Below, one piece after another: positions 36,690 to 47,091 of a stretch of DNA of 64,000 nt. Every line of letters begins with the position of its first letter. Within the stretch, counting starts at the first letter, position 1. The DNA is taken from assembly GCA_946122785.1 (NCBI GenBank), contig CAMGYJ010000006.1, positions 36,166,066 through 36,230,065 of the forward strand. The letters run 5' to 3'. The translations under genes were made by a program, and so were the position numbers. Origin of the DNA: Linum tenue (lineage: Eukaryota > Streptophyta > Magnoliopsida > Malpighiales > Linaceae). The notes under the pieces were generated by a model. It had not been told where the DNA came from, ran no database searches, and saw only the letters and a program-made list of their open reading frames with translations.

Positions 36690-37420
36690 AATATAATACC
36701 ACCATGGTATGATATGATAAAATGGATTCCACACCACAACAGTATGAAATCTCAATGTATACCAATAATTACAGCCATGATACAAGAGTTACCACCATGG
36801 TATGGCATGGTAAAATCAAATTACCACACTATACCATATGGTATGGCATGGTAAAATCAAACTACCACACTATACCACATGGTATGGCAAGGTAAAATCA
36901 AATTACCAAACTATACCATATGGTATGGCATTGTAAAATCAATTATCACACAGAACCCTCACATTTAACTTCCTAATTACCACATTTTACCACATGGTAA
37001 TGTACTGTAAAATCAATTACCACATGATAAGGCATGGTAAAATCAAATTACCACACTATACCATATGGTATGGCTTGGTAAAATCAAACTACCACACTAT
37101 ACCACATGGTATGGCATGGTAAAATCAAATTGCCACACTATACCATATGGTATGGCATGGTAAAATCAATTATCACACAGAACCCTCACATTTAACTTCC
37201 TAATTACCACATGGTAATGTACTGTAAAATCAATTACCACATGATAAGGCATGGTAAAATCAAATTACCACACTATACCATATGGTATGGCATGGTAAAA
37301 TCAATTATCACACAGAACCCTCACATTTAACTTCCTAATTACCACATTTTACCACATGGTAATGTACTGTAAAATCAATTACCACATGATAAGGCATGGT
37401 AAAATCAAATTACGACACTA
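36690..37420. repeat. ACCATATGGT array in the first transposase intron
   Basis: Fills most of intron 37458-36653. Five exact cores and several ACCACATGGT variants, with larger duplicated blocks of about 120-190 bp ('cacacagaaccctcacatttaacttcc'). Confidence 0.88.
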
Positions 37421-37796
37421 TACAAACTTCAATAAACAAACAAATTTGTATATCTTACCTCCTGATTCACCAGAGTTAGCTGAATGATCAAACCCAAGAT
37501 TGATAGATGAAGAAGCAGTTCCAACAGCACTAGATGAAGAACCAGATCCTACAACGCTGGTTGAAGAACCAGATCTATCAATTGGAACAACATCGCCACA
37601 ATTTACGTAACTCATCTCACCAGAATACTGCAAAAACACCAAAACACAAAGAACATAACACATGAACAAGCTCGATTAGCTAAACATAAACAAGCTCGAC
37701 TAGCAGCAATGAAAAACCTCCAACGAAACCAGAGATCAACAGAAAACTCGATTAGCTAAACAGGAAGAATAAAAAAAACTAATATCTAACCTCGTC

Positions 37797-38060
37797 GTCG
37801 ATCAATTATGGAGAATCAGAAAAGATTCGCCGTCCCCTGTTTCTCAGCGGCTGCTCGCAGTTTCTCTCTACAAAAACCGAATCCAACTCGCGCACACGTC
37901 GATCAATTATGGAGAATCAGAAAGCTCGATTCGAAGCTGCTGCTCGCAGTTTCTATCGCCGTCGATCAATCATGGAGAATCGCCGTCCTTGATTCTCAGC
38001 TGCTGCTCCCCTGCTCGTAGTTTCTCTCTCCAAAATCCGAATCCAACTCGCGCACAGAAA
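37797..38060. repeat. short repeats in the presumed 5' UTR of the transposase gene
   Basis: The phrase 'gtcgatcaattatggagaatc' recurs at about 37798, 37899 and 37961, each followed by ctgctgctcgcag-like text. Probably part of the leader exon or promoter on the minus strand. No protein coding supported. Confidence 0.5.
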
Positions 38061-38222
38061 GGTTCGCAACGGACAAAAGGGGAAACTCATTAATTCAAAT
38101 AACGGACAAAAATGCCCCTGACCATCCCGCTTCAGTGACAGCCACACGATCCGTCCGCCCCAGATCAACGGTTCCTAGGTGGTTACTCACGGATGAGTAA
38201 CTAAGGGTTACTCACCCTATCC

Positions 38223-38570
38223 TAAGCCCTTTTCACCCCGGACCTGGTGACTTCGCATTTTGTCCCCAAACCTAATTTCCCCCAAATCAATGAGTGAGAG
38301 CAGTAGGAGAGAAATCCCATCCAGTCGCTCGAATAAACTCCCAAACCGACCTCCTTCCTCACCACCGGCATCCCGTACATCGCCATGGTTCTTAGAGCAA
38401 CACCGGAGTTTTGGAACCCCTCCCCAGCGCCCCATTCCATCCCGCACATCGCCTCTCCAACTCCACGCGATACAAAGCAGTGGGAATAGAAAGGGAACTC
38501 GACATGTTCATGTGCTTTGATAGTAAGGGTCACGATAGCCCTCGTTATTTAGAGCTTGTTTCATCAATAA
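38223..38570. other. no supported gene; exon-like CT-rich fragment
   Basis: A Pro/Ser/Arg-rich ORF (38260-38520) has no recognisable domain and its antisense frames are equally open. Possibly a captured or truncated first exon. Confidence 0.3.
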
Positions 38571-40330
38571 TCTAACCTGATACTCGTATTTTTACATTAT
38601 TGTGTTTATGATAACGTTTGAGGGTTTCAAACATTGACCGAGGAGGAGATCGACGTGTATAGTTTTCAAATCTTGTCCTAGGCTCGTTCTAGAAGTAAAG
38701 GAACTCGATCCCTTCGAATTAAATTGGTTGTTTTGTTGATTTTTTGTGAGAGTGCAATTCTGGGTTTTTAGCGACGATATTTACAGATGTTTAGTGACAT
38801 ATTTGGGTAGTCAATATACCTACAGTGAATTTCCAAAAACGTTATTTAAGATGGTTAAATTGTTTCGAGCCATTGAAAGTGTTTTTTATGGATTTAACAA
38901 TTTTATAAATAGAAGAAGGTCCAGGAGATGTATGTGATTTATTTTTAGGATGTTTGAATATGAACAATACTTTTAGAAATTGGTCGAAAGTTGGTTTTAA
39001 TTAAATAAAAATCATATCGGGTGTTTTTAAGGATTTGATAATTTTTCAAGATAAAAGTCCTCATGATCGACAACGAAAAATTGTTATCCGGATTTTAAAG
39101 AAGGTTTAATTTGGGTGGGAAATTCATCCAAGACGAAATTAATTAGAAAAAGGTCATTTTTAAGGGATTATTTCAAGAAAATTTTTAAATGAGGTTAAGT
39201 GTTCTTTGGAAAGAGGTTCAAGGATGAGATTTTGAGGAGAGGGTGTTCTGGTAAATCAAAAAGGGGTTTTAACTCGAGAAAGGTCGTCTAAAAATGAATT
39301 TATAGATTTTCCCAAGATAGTTGGGCGAGGCAGGGATTTCTTCGAGTAAGGAATCGAGGAGTCGTCTTTTCAAGGTGAGTGTTAATCGGGTAAAATCTCC
39401 GTCGAGGTCCTTTAGATTATGTCTTTTATTTCAATTTAGTTCGTTAATTTACGAGATATGCACGTTTACTTATTTGAGGTATCCCACCGCCTTCTGAAGA
39501 TGGAGGCACGCGTTGTGCTTATTTGTGTAAATAAATACATGTGTTGATTTGTGTGTATGTTAGTAAAGTATGGGAACTCCCGTGCGGTTGGATCACTATT
39601 GGACGGAGTAGATGATAGGGTCACTGCTGGACGGCGAGACATAACGCAGTAGTTGACCGGGCATGGTGCTAGACGGTGAAACGTAATGCTTACCATTGCT
39701 TTTGAGGTAGGGACACCGTACGGCGAGACGTAACGCGGTGGTCCCTAGTATTATGTGTATGAATTGAGGATAGGAGTAGAGAGCTCCTATAAGTTAATTA
39801 GAGAATGGATTATAAAGGGTGAAAGCGAGAACGACTTTCACGTAAGAGGGGAAATTCCCATAACATTTTATATTAAGGGAATGCGTAGGACCTTAGGTTT
39901 TAGTAAGGACGAGACTAACCCCTTCTCACTCACCAGGTGTAGAAAAGGAAAGGGGGTGTGTCCATCAAGAGGAGGCTATCCGAGGAGAGTAGTCGTGATA
40001 GCTTTGAGGATGTCGGAAGGATCAGGGTAACTAGATGGAATTTTCTGCTCCTATAAATAGCAGACCCCCTAGACCCTCTAAACACACCCCAGAGAGCAGA
40101 AACACGAGATAGAGAGTGAGTTCATAGAGCTCCGGTTTTCGCACAAAACCGATGAGCAACAAAATTAGAGTGGCCGTTTTATCCTGGAGGCGACCGGCTG
40201 ATAGTCTGCCGTGCGCAACGAAGGCAATGCCGCGAACGTCTTAAAGAGAGCGACCTAGTCCGCGACTCAGCCGCACTGGTGACACCGCATACGTTGAAGG
40301 ATCGTGACCATCATCTCCTCCAAGCCATTG
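38571..40330 (+). repeat. probable Ty3/gypsy LTR (solo or truncated)
   Basis: Long non-coding stretch with LTR-like layout. An upstream region carries degenerate repeats of 'acggcgagacgtaacgc-gtgg' (about 39590-39740). A TATA motif 'cctataaatagcagacc' (about 40050) is followed by the dense, C-rich leader typical of gypsy LTRs, ending near 40330 (ttggagct). No partner LTR, primer-binding site or polyprotein is present, so borders are uncertain. Confidence 0.4.
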
Positions 40331-41430
40331 TTGGAGCTATGCCATATCAATTGTCTCAACTATCATTGTAATTAGTAAGCAATAAGACTGTCTGATTTGC
40401 AGATGAAAATGTTCATCAAATAAATGAGGAACCATCAAGCTATTGAATGTCGAACAAGAAAATTTGAAATATTGAGATAATTTACCTTCAGCCAAGCAAA
40501 GATTCCAGGAAGCACATAGTTTCAATTGAGCTGCAAGAATAAGTAGGAGCCAATACAAACTATTAGAGAGTTACACAAAATAGAATAGAACTTTGTAAAT
40601 AAACCTCTTTATGTGCAATGATACATTGATTTTTCAAAGCCCTTATAGAAAGCTAGTGGTAATTCACAAAATGCAAAGGGCTAATGATCAAATTCATGGC
40701 AAAACAAACCTCTTTATGTGCTATGTTATCACATCATGATGCATTTGCACTTGCGTTGAATAGATATAATTGGGCCATGTTTTGAACGACAAATACAACC
40801 AATCATCCTTTTAAGTAGAAGACACGATAAATTACCTCAAGAATTCTAGATCTCGCCATGTTTTGAACGACAAATACAACAAATCATCCTTTTAAGTAGA
40901 AGACACGATAAATTTCCTCAAGAACTCTAGATCTCAATGGAGCTTCACGGATCTGATTCTTGAGTACATTAACCAGATCGATAGAGTTGTCTCAAAACTT
41001 CATATACCCTACATAATAACTAGAATAATCAACTCTTTTGAGCATCACTCCCAACATAGAGCACCACTATAATCAAATTCTTCAAAGTCGGCAACACTGA
41101 TCCTAGCCTTGGAAAAACTCGCCCCTTGTTCATCATTCTCCACCGTGAACTTGTCTGTGTGATATCCGACGGCTAACCGTATAACCACAGATAGCGGAAG
41201 CTCCGAAGAAGTACTGCAGAGGCAGAGACAAACATCTCCAATGAGAGTCCCTTGTTTCTGTCCTCTCCGCTTCTCCAGCACGACTGGCCCCAACAACTAC
41301 GGCCAGATCTGAATCTGATGGAGGAAGTGAGCGTGGAAGGGTGCTAGGTTCCGATAGAAGGTCGTCCTGACTATGCCACGACGAAGCACCTGCACTTAGT
41401 GCCAGCAGAAGCCATTGTTCCATGAAATAA
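40331..41430. other. unresolved region, possibly interior of a CACTA-like element
   Basis: No complete gene. Overlapping minus ORFs at 41045-41423 might be a first exon (an MEQWLLLALSAG start with signal-like hydrophobicity), but nothing downstream supports a gene. Confidence 0.25.
40774..40935. repeat. 81-bp tandem duplication
   Basis: The block starting gccatgttttgaacgacaaa at 40774 recurs at 40855 with few changes. Confidence 0.8.
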
Positions 41431-41639
41431 GGAGAAAGAGAAGTATGGCGATAGCCAGAAGGATCTGTGGTCGGGCTGATTAGGGTTTATCAGGATTGGG
41501 AATCGGAAAAAAATTAGGATTTGAGGGTTAGACGTGACGTGAGAGGAGATTAAATGGGATGAAAGGAGAGAAAGAGAAAGGGTGAGGGAGTAGGAGGGGG
41601 AATGTGGAAAGACAGTCTCTCCATTTTCTAACTATAAAA

Positions 41640-41941
41640 TTTATTAAATAAAATTTTTATAACACAAAAATATTTGGAAATAATTTTATCTGTCTCCGTA
41701 CATGCTTTGTTTTAACGTGCAATATATTATATAGTAGCAAATAGCATAATTGTCTCTAAAACTATTAATTTAATTTATTTCATATAAAATTTAAGAGAAT
41801 AATAAGATACAGAAACAAATAACATGACATATCGAAGCAAATAACATATTTTCATCTATTGTTTAGATATAGAGACTAATACTATAATTGTCTCTAATTA
41901 TTTGTCTCTAAATCTAGGTTTTCTTGTAGTGGGGTTTTACC
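41640..41941 (-). mobile_element. terminus of a CACTA-like transposon
   Basis: On the minus strand the sequence starts CACTACAAGAAAACCTAGAT at 41941, the conserved CACTA superfamily terminus. Subterminal 'agagacaatta'-type motifs are repeated several times within 250 bp, as in En/Spm-like elements. The opposite terminus was not found, so the element is truncated or its other end has decayed. Confidence 0.6.
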
Positions 41942-42013
41942 CCGAGTTTTTTTCACGGATAAACCCATGGGTATGGCAAAACCCAACCCAACTTGACTCA
42001 TTGCCATCCCTAA
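41942..42013. mobile_element. right half of an hAT-like MITE
   Basis: Ends ...ACTCATTGCCATCCCTAA, the right terminus of the family also seen at 14103-14552. The left half is absent, and the CACTA-like terminus abuts it. Confidence 0.5.
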
Positions 42014-42775
42014 TCTACATCAACCTAGATAGGAGACAATGATTTGCCTAAGAAAACCCAACTTTACAAGCCTCTTTCAAAGAAAGCGGGGTTTCTCTCT
42101 ACCTAGATTAGAATGGCAAATAGATTGATAGCCAAACACACAACACAATTTTTCATGAAAATACCTCTAAATTCACGTTAAAGCACATCCACACACAAAT
42201 CATTCAATTCATACAAACATTAACATAATTATATCTAGGGTTTACAAACACCTAAGTGATATAAGAGACTACTCCATGCCAGGAAAAGGGAAAACACAAG
42301 AGTGAAGAAGGAAAACCATCATGGAGATGCTAGCTTTGCTCCTTGTGTTGAAGAGATCCTCTGTTGAGGGAGGAATTCTCAAATCCTTGCTTGAAGATGA
42401 AACCCTAGCTTCTTCTCTTCGTTGGTTTGTCACTTTCTCACTATAGAAATAAGAAGAAGAAGTTTCTCATACTAGGTCTCTCCCTCCTTTTCCCTTCAAC
42501 TCAAGCCTCCTTTTATACCCAGATCGGGCTTAGATCACTGTTCCAGTTCACGACTGTGAACTGAAAGCACGGACCGTGATCTCAAGTCAAAACGTGCTGC
42601 ATCACTTAGTCCAGTTCACGGGAAATGACCTCAGTTCACGGTCTTGCGAGCGTGAACTGACATGAGTCTAGTGAGACTGAAATATGCCTGGATGCTTGGC
42701 GGTTCAGGGCTAGCGACTCCAGTTCACGGTCTTAGTGACCGTGAACTCACAACTTCCATCGTGATCTGCTGCTGC

Positions 42776-43959
42776 TAGGGGTGGGCATGCGGTTCGGTAA
42801 ACCCAAACCGAACCGACCCGAAACCGATTTTGACCGAACCAAAACCGAACAATTGCTATTCGGTTCGGAATTCGGAAGCCAAATACAGGTATATCGGAAA
42901 CCAGGGTTGTCATGACCGAACCCGAATTCCGAACTCCGAACCGAAATCCCGAAATTCTGCTACCCACCCCTGCTAAGCCTGTTACTCTACCCAGCCCAAT
43001 CCCCCACAACCTACTTTACAAGCCCATTACACCCACCAACCCAGACCTCTCCTAAAGCCCATTACCCCCAAAACCACAACTCACAACCCTACTCTCCAAG
43101 ACACCAACGGCCGCCGCTCCTCCCTCCGCTGCCGAAACGAGATTCTTCTCCACGTGTGAGATGTCTTTGATACAATCACAGCCGCCGCTCCTCCTTCCAA
43201 TTTCCAGATCTTATCGTGCCGTCCGTGACCGTGCATGTGTCATCGGTGGCCTCTGTCGGCGCCTGTGACCTTCCTCTTCCACTGTCATCGGTGAGCTTCC
43301 TCTTTATAAGGGCGGCAACCACATGCAAAGTTCAAAATGGCGGGAATGGAAGGTTCTCGGTGGGAGCCGGATCTGGATATTGCCGCCGAAGAGGGGAGAA
43401 GGAAAAACGAGGAATTGAAGTGGGAGAGAGGAGAATAGATAGATTGGGTTTTTTGTGAGTCAATGAAGAGAGAAGAAATACCGAGAGATGGGAGAAAGGT
43501 TGGCTTTTTAGGGCCTCCTCAACTCCTCTGCCTTCTCTTTTGAATTCGGGTTTGGATGTTGGTGGTTTCAGATTTGGAGTTCGCTAGTAGCAGAGAGGGG
43601 AAAAGAAAGATCAGAGATGGAGAGGGAGAAAATTGGGAAGGAATGAATGAATGGAAAGGGAAAGGGAAAGGGAAAGGGAAAGGGAAAGAGAAAGAGAGAG
43701 AGAAGAGGTGGGGTGGGATGGGGTGTTGGGTCGTTCAAGTTCAAGGGTGAGAGAAGAGAGGGGCTATTTTTTGTCCCTGCGGTCATAAATATCGGTTTTG
43801 CATGGAAATCCGAACCGAACCGGAATATAATTCGGTTCGGACAAACCGAACCGAATTATATTTCGGTTCGAATTCGGTTTGGACTGCACCCTAAATCGGA
43901 ACCTCGGTAGTCACCTATTCGGTTCGGTTCAAACCGAACCGACCGAATGCCCACCCCTA
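42776..43959. mobile_element. hAT-like element with 8-bp target-site duplication and non-family interior
   Basis: Inverted termini TAGGGGTGGGCATGCGG and GAATGCCCACCCCTA. A perfect duplication GCTGCTGC (42768-42775, 43960-43967) flanks it. Subterminal DNA is made of ggttcgg/ccgaacc repeats. Another terminus-like 'ctacccacccctgcta' occurs near 42960. The ~800 bp between 42975 and 43780 is unrelated, gene-like DNA with small ORFs. Confidence 0.8.
43655..43695. repeat. (GGGAAA)n microsatellite
   Basis: About six perfect hexanucleotide units followed by purine-rich sequence, inside the hAT-like interior. Confidence 0.85.
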
Positions 43960-44170
43960 GCTGCTGCTTCCACCCATTGACTTGATTTTTCGTCCTTTCG
44001 ACCAACTTTCGACTTTGGGGTTGGTCCCACCTGCCATAGTATGTAAAAGCAAACCTCCTGGAGTAAAAATGCCTCAAATGACTAAGGAAACCAGGGGTAA
44101 AATGTGTACAATTGAGCCCGAATCAACGAGTCAAAGAAGAATGAGTTTTTGGGAAGAGTCTCTGGAATGG

Positions 44171-45041
44171 GGGCAATGATCTCATGGGAATGGAGGTCAA
44201 TAAATTCGAGACTGTCAGACCAAAAGATCCTCGTTGGGAATACTTTGGTAAGACTTTTCGATTGCGCTCCGGTCTATAAAATGTAAGCACTTTAAGTTTC
44301 CAATATGAAAGGATTGTCCGGCTAATCTGTTCCCACCTCAACCGATAAACAAAAAATCAAAGATAGTTATTTATTAGTTTTTTTTATTTTTTTATTAGAC
44401 ACTTCAACTACTTAACAATAAAAAAATCACTATTAACTGCCACATAGATGAAGTTAATGGAATTTGACGACAAGTGCTAAGAAAAAAATATTTACGATGA
44501 CATGTATAAACGAATTGATAATTTGAGTGATCAAACATATAATTTAGCCGATGCAGTTAATGAAATTGAACCGACAAAGATGAAGCAGACATTTAGATTA
44601 GTGACTTATATGAAAGGAAAATATTCCTAATGACATTTCAATGTAAAATCTAACCTAAGGGGAGCTGTTTAGAAAACAATAAGAAATCATCAAACAATAT
44701 CGGGATCGCCAAAAACGGGAAACACTAAAAAACTGACAACCCACAAAGTAAAATATTTTAGTTCCGTGACTGTCAACTCACAGCCCGCCCCCAACGCAAC
44801 GCAACGCAGCAAGAAATAAAGCAGCAGCATCTGCGACTGCGAACGATGCATCCCTCTTCCCTTCCTTTGGCTTGGCCAATGAAGATATGGTTTCTTTCTT
44901 TATATTAAATTTGATAAGCCACAAAGACCAAATTGCCCCACCCTGACACCGTCACTCATCTCCGCCGCAACAGAAACGCCGTTTCCTCACAACATAACGG
45001 CGAAGATAGATGGAGAGAACCAAAAGCCAAGGGTAAAAAGG
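44171..45041. other. intergenic
   Basis: AT-rich then mixed sequence. No gene or named repeat recognised. Confidence 0.45.
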
Positions 45042-45051
45042 AACAGAATAC

Positions 45052-46224
45052 GGGTTAATTGCAAGGATGGTCACTGGGATTACTAAAACCGTTCATGTTT
45101 GGTCACTGCAAATATTTAATTTCATTCATGGTCACTAAAATTAGTTCAATAGTTCAAGTTTGGTCACTCTCCGTTAGTCTCCGTTAGTTTTTGCTGATGT
45201 GGCAGTCAACTATTATAGTTGACCGTTAAATGAGTGACGTGGCCATTAAAAAAATAATAAAATAATAAAATTTAAATATTTACAATTTCCACCTCATTTT
45301 ACAACTATTAAAAAATAAAAATAAAACTTACCTCCTCCCCAGAAGCTCGTCGATTGCTGCAGCGTGAGGCCCGCCCCGCCGCCGGACGCCCTGCCGAGAT
45401 GCTTCAAGAATTGCCTCAACCGATGCAACGACTCCCTTCCGTCGCCGCCGCCGTCGGACGATGATGACGAGTGCATCAACCTATGCTTCAACGAATGCAG
45501 TAGCAGTACTCCTCCTCCTCAGCAATGCGGGACGTTGGACAGAAGGACCATTCGCTTTTTGGTTGCCGCCGCCATTATCAACATTGTCAGCGAAGCAGTT
45601 TGGTGTTGTTTCTATCTATGCAAATCGAAACACGCACAATGGAAAACCCTAGAAATGTCGCGATTTTTCTCATTTTTCCTTACCGGCGGAAGGACTTGCC
45701 GTAGAGGCGAGGCGGGAACCAATCGCCTCCAATCCAGTCCCGATGGTGCCTGAGAGTGCACTGCTCCGCCACGATTCCTTCACTCCGACAAGCGAACGCC
45801 ACCAGGTACTTGGAATTCCCAAGTATCTCCTTCACAATCCCTGCGTGCCAACCGCCTTCGCTGTAGACATCTACGTCGGTTCAACAATGCCCCAGCGTCC
45901 GGCGGCGGGGCGGGCCTCACGCTGCAGCAATCGACGAGCTCCTGGGGAGGAGGTAAGTTTTATTTTTATTTTTTAATAGTTGTAAAATGAAGTGGAAATT
46001 GTAAATATTTAAATTTTATTATTTTTTTAATGGCCACGTCACTCATTTAACGGTCAACTATAATAGTTGACTGCCACATCAGCAAAAACTAACGGAGACT
46101 AACGGAGAGTGACCAAACTTGAACTATTGAACTAATTTTAGTGACCATGAATGAAATTAAATATTTGCAGTGACCAAACATGAACGGTTTTAGTAATCCC
46201 AGTGACCATCCTTGCAATTAACCC
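45052..46224. mobile_element. Pack-MULE 2, same family as 16350-17838
   Basis: Termini GGGTTAATTGCAAGGATGG and complement, nearly identical over about 260 bp to Pack-MULE 1. A perfect 10-bp duplication AACAGAATAC (45042-45051, 46225-46234) flanks it. The inverted repeat continues inward past the family's usual end into GC-rich DNA (about 45331-45390 against 45897-45954, gctgcagcgtgaggcccgcc). Part of the cargo is therefore present in both arms. Confidence 0.9.
45364..45753 (+). pseudogene. captured Cys-rich gene fragment in Pack-MULE 2
   Basis: The ORF encodes Pro/Asp-rich text with two clusters of Cx3Cx3C type (CFKNCLNRC and CINLCFNEC, about residues 13-21 and 37-45), then hydrophobic and basic segments without clear domains. 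The spacing resembles small plant Cys-rich secreted peptides, but no family is assigned. The first ~10 codons lie in the inverted-repeat arm. Treat as a captured fragment of unknown origin. Confidence 0.4.
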
Positions 46225-46234
46225 AACAGAATAC

Positions 46235-47091
46235 TGTATATAAAACATCAATGCAAGCAAGCGCGCCGCAAGAGAGAGAAAGAGAAGGAGTTGCTTTCTT
46301 CTTCTCCGGCCTTTTCTTTTGGAGCACTGCTTGTTCTTCGAAAAACAGGGGAGAGGGAGAAAAACTAAGCTAAAAAGAAAGAAAAATTAAGGAGTGGAGG
46401 GGAGGGGAGACAGAAGTATTTGGATAAAAAATTCGGGACGAGTGCATTATCGGGCCAAAATAATCGATTTCCTTCTCTGGAGCTCCACCCGAATTCCCAT
46501 AATTCAGATCAGAGGTAGATTTCTATTCTAGCTGGAAGTTGCTTCCGTTTCTCTCTTTCTTTTCGATCTTGCCTTTGCCGTCTGCTGCTGCTGCTGTGTG
46601 TGAATTATGAGTGGAGTTTCTGTGTAATTCGTCGACTTCATTTTCTCCCCCGATAACTGTGATTAAGTTTTCCTCCTCCTGTGTGTTGTGAAACGTAATT
46701 CACCTTCAGGCGACGGAATTCTGCTGATTTGGGGTCGGCGAAGTAGGATTTTGCTTGGAATTAAGCGGAATTCGGTTCTGGAAGCTGGCCAGTTGGTTTG
46801 GCAGAATTATTATCTTAGCGTCCGGCGAGCATCCTAGAAAGAAAGCTGAATTTGGTGCGAATGCGGCTCCCTATTTCCGGCCGTAACCGAGATTCCGGTG
46901 AAAGCAGATCTGAGAAATTGGGGACGAGATTCTTCATCTTTCAAATTCTCTGCCCAGCCAATTAAGCTCGAGGGGCTCGTAGTTTGAGGTATGGATCAGT
47001 GAATTTCGGGCAGGGTAAATTCGGAAAGTAGAGAGAAGAAGTTCCAGGAAAAAAAAAAAAAAAAAAAGAGTTGGTCCATCCCAGTTGTGAA
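46235..47091 (+). promoter_or_regulatory. promoter/5' UTR of the BIM1-like gene
   Basis: Purine-rich and CT-rich leader sequence. A candidate UTR donor (atcagag|gtagat, about 46514) suggests a leader intron. A poly-A run of about 20 lies at 47049-47068, shortly before the start codon at 47092. The Pack-MULE at 45052-46224 ends immediately upstream, so it sits in or next to the promoter. Confidence 0.55.

Larger units (their letters stand above)
34102..37615 (-). pseudogene. FAR1/FRS-type Mutator transposase gene, broken by an internal deletion
   Basis: Exons on minus: 37615-37459, 36652-35852, 35370-34370, 34283-34102, with matching phases, plus a likely 5' UTR exon beyond 37670. Order of parts: Ser-rich N-terminus; FAR1 DNA-binding domain (GFGVRIYNQSACPK ... 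HNHDM); MULE transposase core with the first Asp in FDTTYRTN and RPLALFVGFN, the second Asp in FTDQAA, and CTWHIAQN; then SWIM zinc finger CSCRKWESSGMICKH; then a Lys-rich tail that could be a nuclear signal. After GAGMKSI the frame shifts and hits a stop at 34844. The part between there and the SWIM region, where relatives carry about 100 residues including the third catalytic Glu, is missing. It therefore cannot encode a working transposase. Confidence 0.82.
27460..38222. mobile_element. large Mutator-like element: ULP1 protease gene, FAR1-type transposase gene and palindrome arrays
   Basis: The two ends share a degenerate inverted repeat. The left has repeated CAGTAAC units leading to AACCGTTGATC (about 27466-27513). 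The right, read in reverse, has repeated GAGTAAC units leading to the same AACCGTTGATC. Two genes converge inside: a ULP1-type protease on plus and a FAR1/MULE transposase on minus. Non-coding DNA between and within them is full of ACCATATGGT palindromes. ULP1-like genes travelling in Mutator-like elements are known in plants (Kaonashi-type). The outer limits are approximate because no target-site duplication was recognised. Confidence 0.75.
42014..44170 (-). repeat. reverse Ty3/gypsy LTR relic split by an hAT-like element
   Basis: Minus-strand reading shows a TATA motif GGGTATAAAAGGAGG (about 42510) and, on the far side of the hAT-like insert, 'gattcgggctcaattg.acacattttacccc' (about 44090-44130). 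The latter matches the LTR relic at 6850-7000. GTGAACT/AGTTCAC-rich text flanks the insert. No coding region. Confidence 0.45.

Noticed and set aside
27460..38222. Target-site duplication for the ULP1/FAR1 element
   Set aside because: I compared flanks near 27461 and 38223 and saw no 9-11 bp match, so I left the borders approximate.
40330..41941. A complete CACTA element
   Set aside because: Only one terminus (CACTACAAGAAAA at 41941) is present; no matching CACTA start or 3-bp duplication was found to the left.
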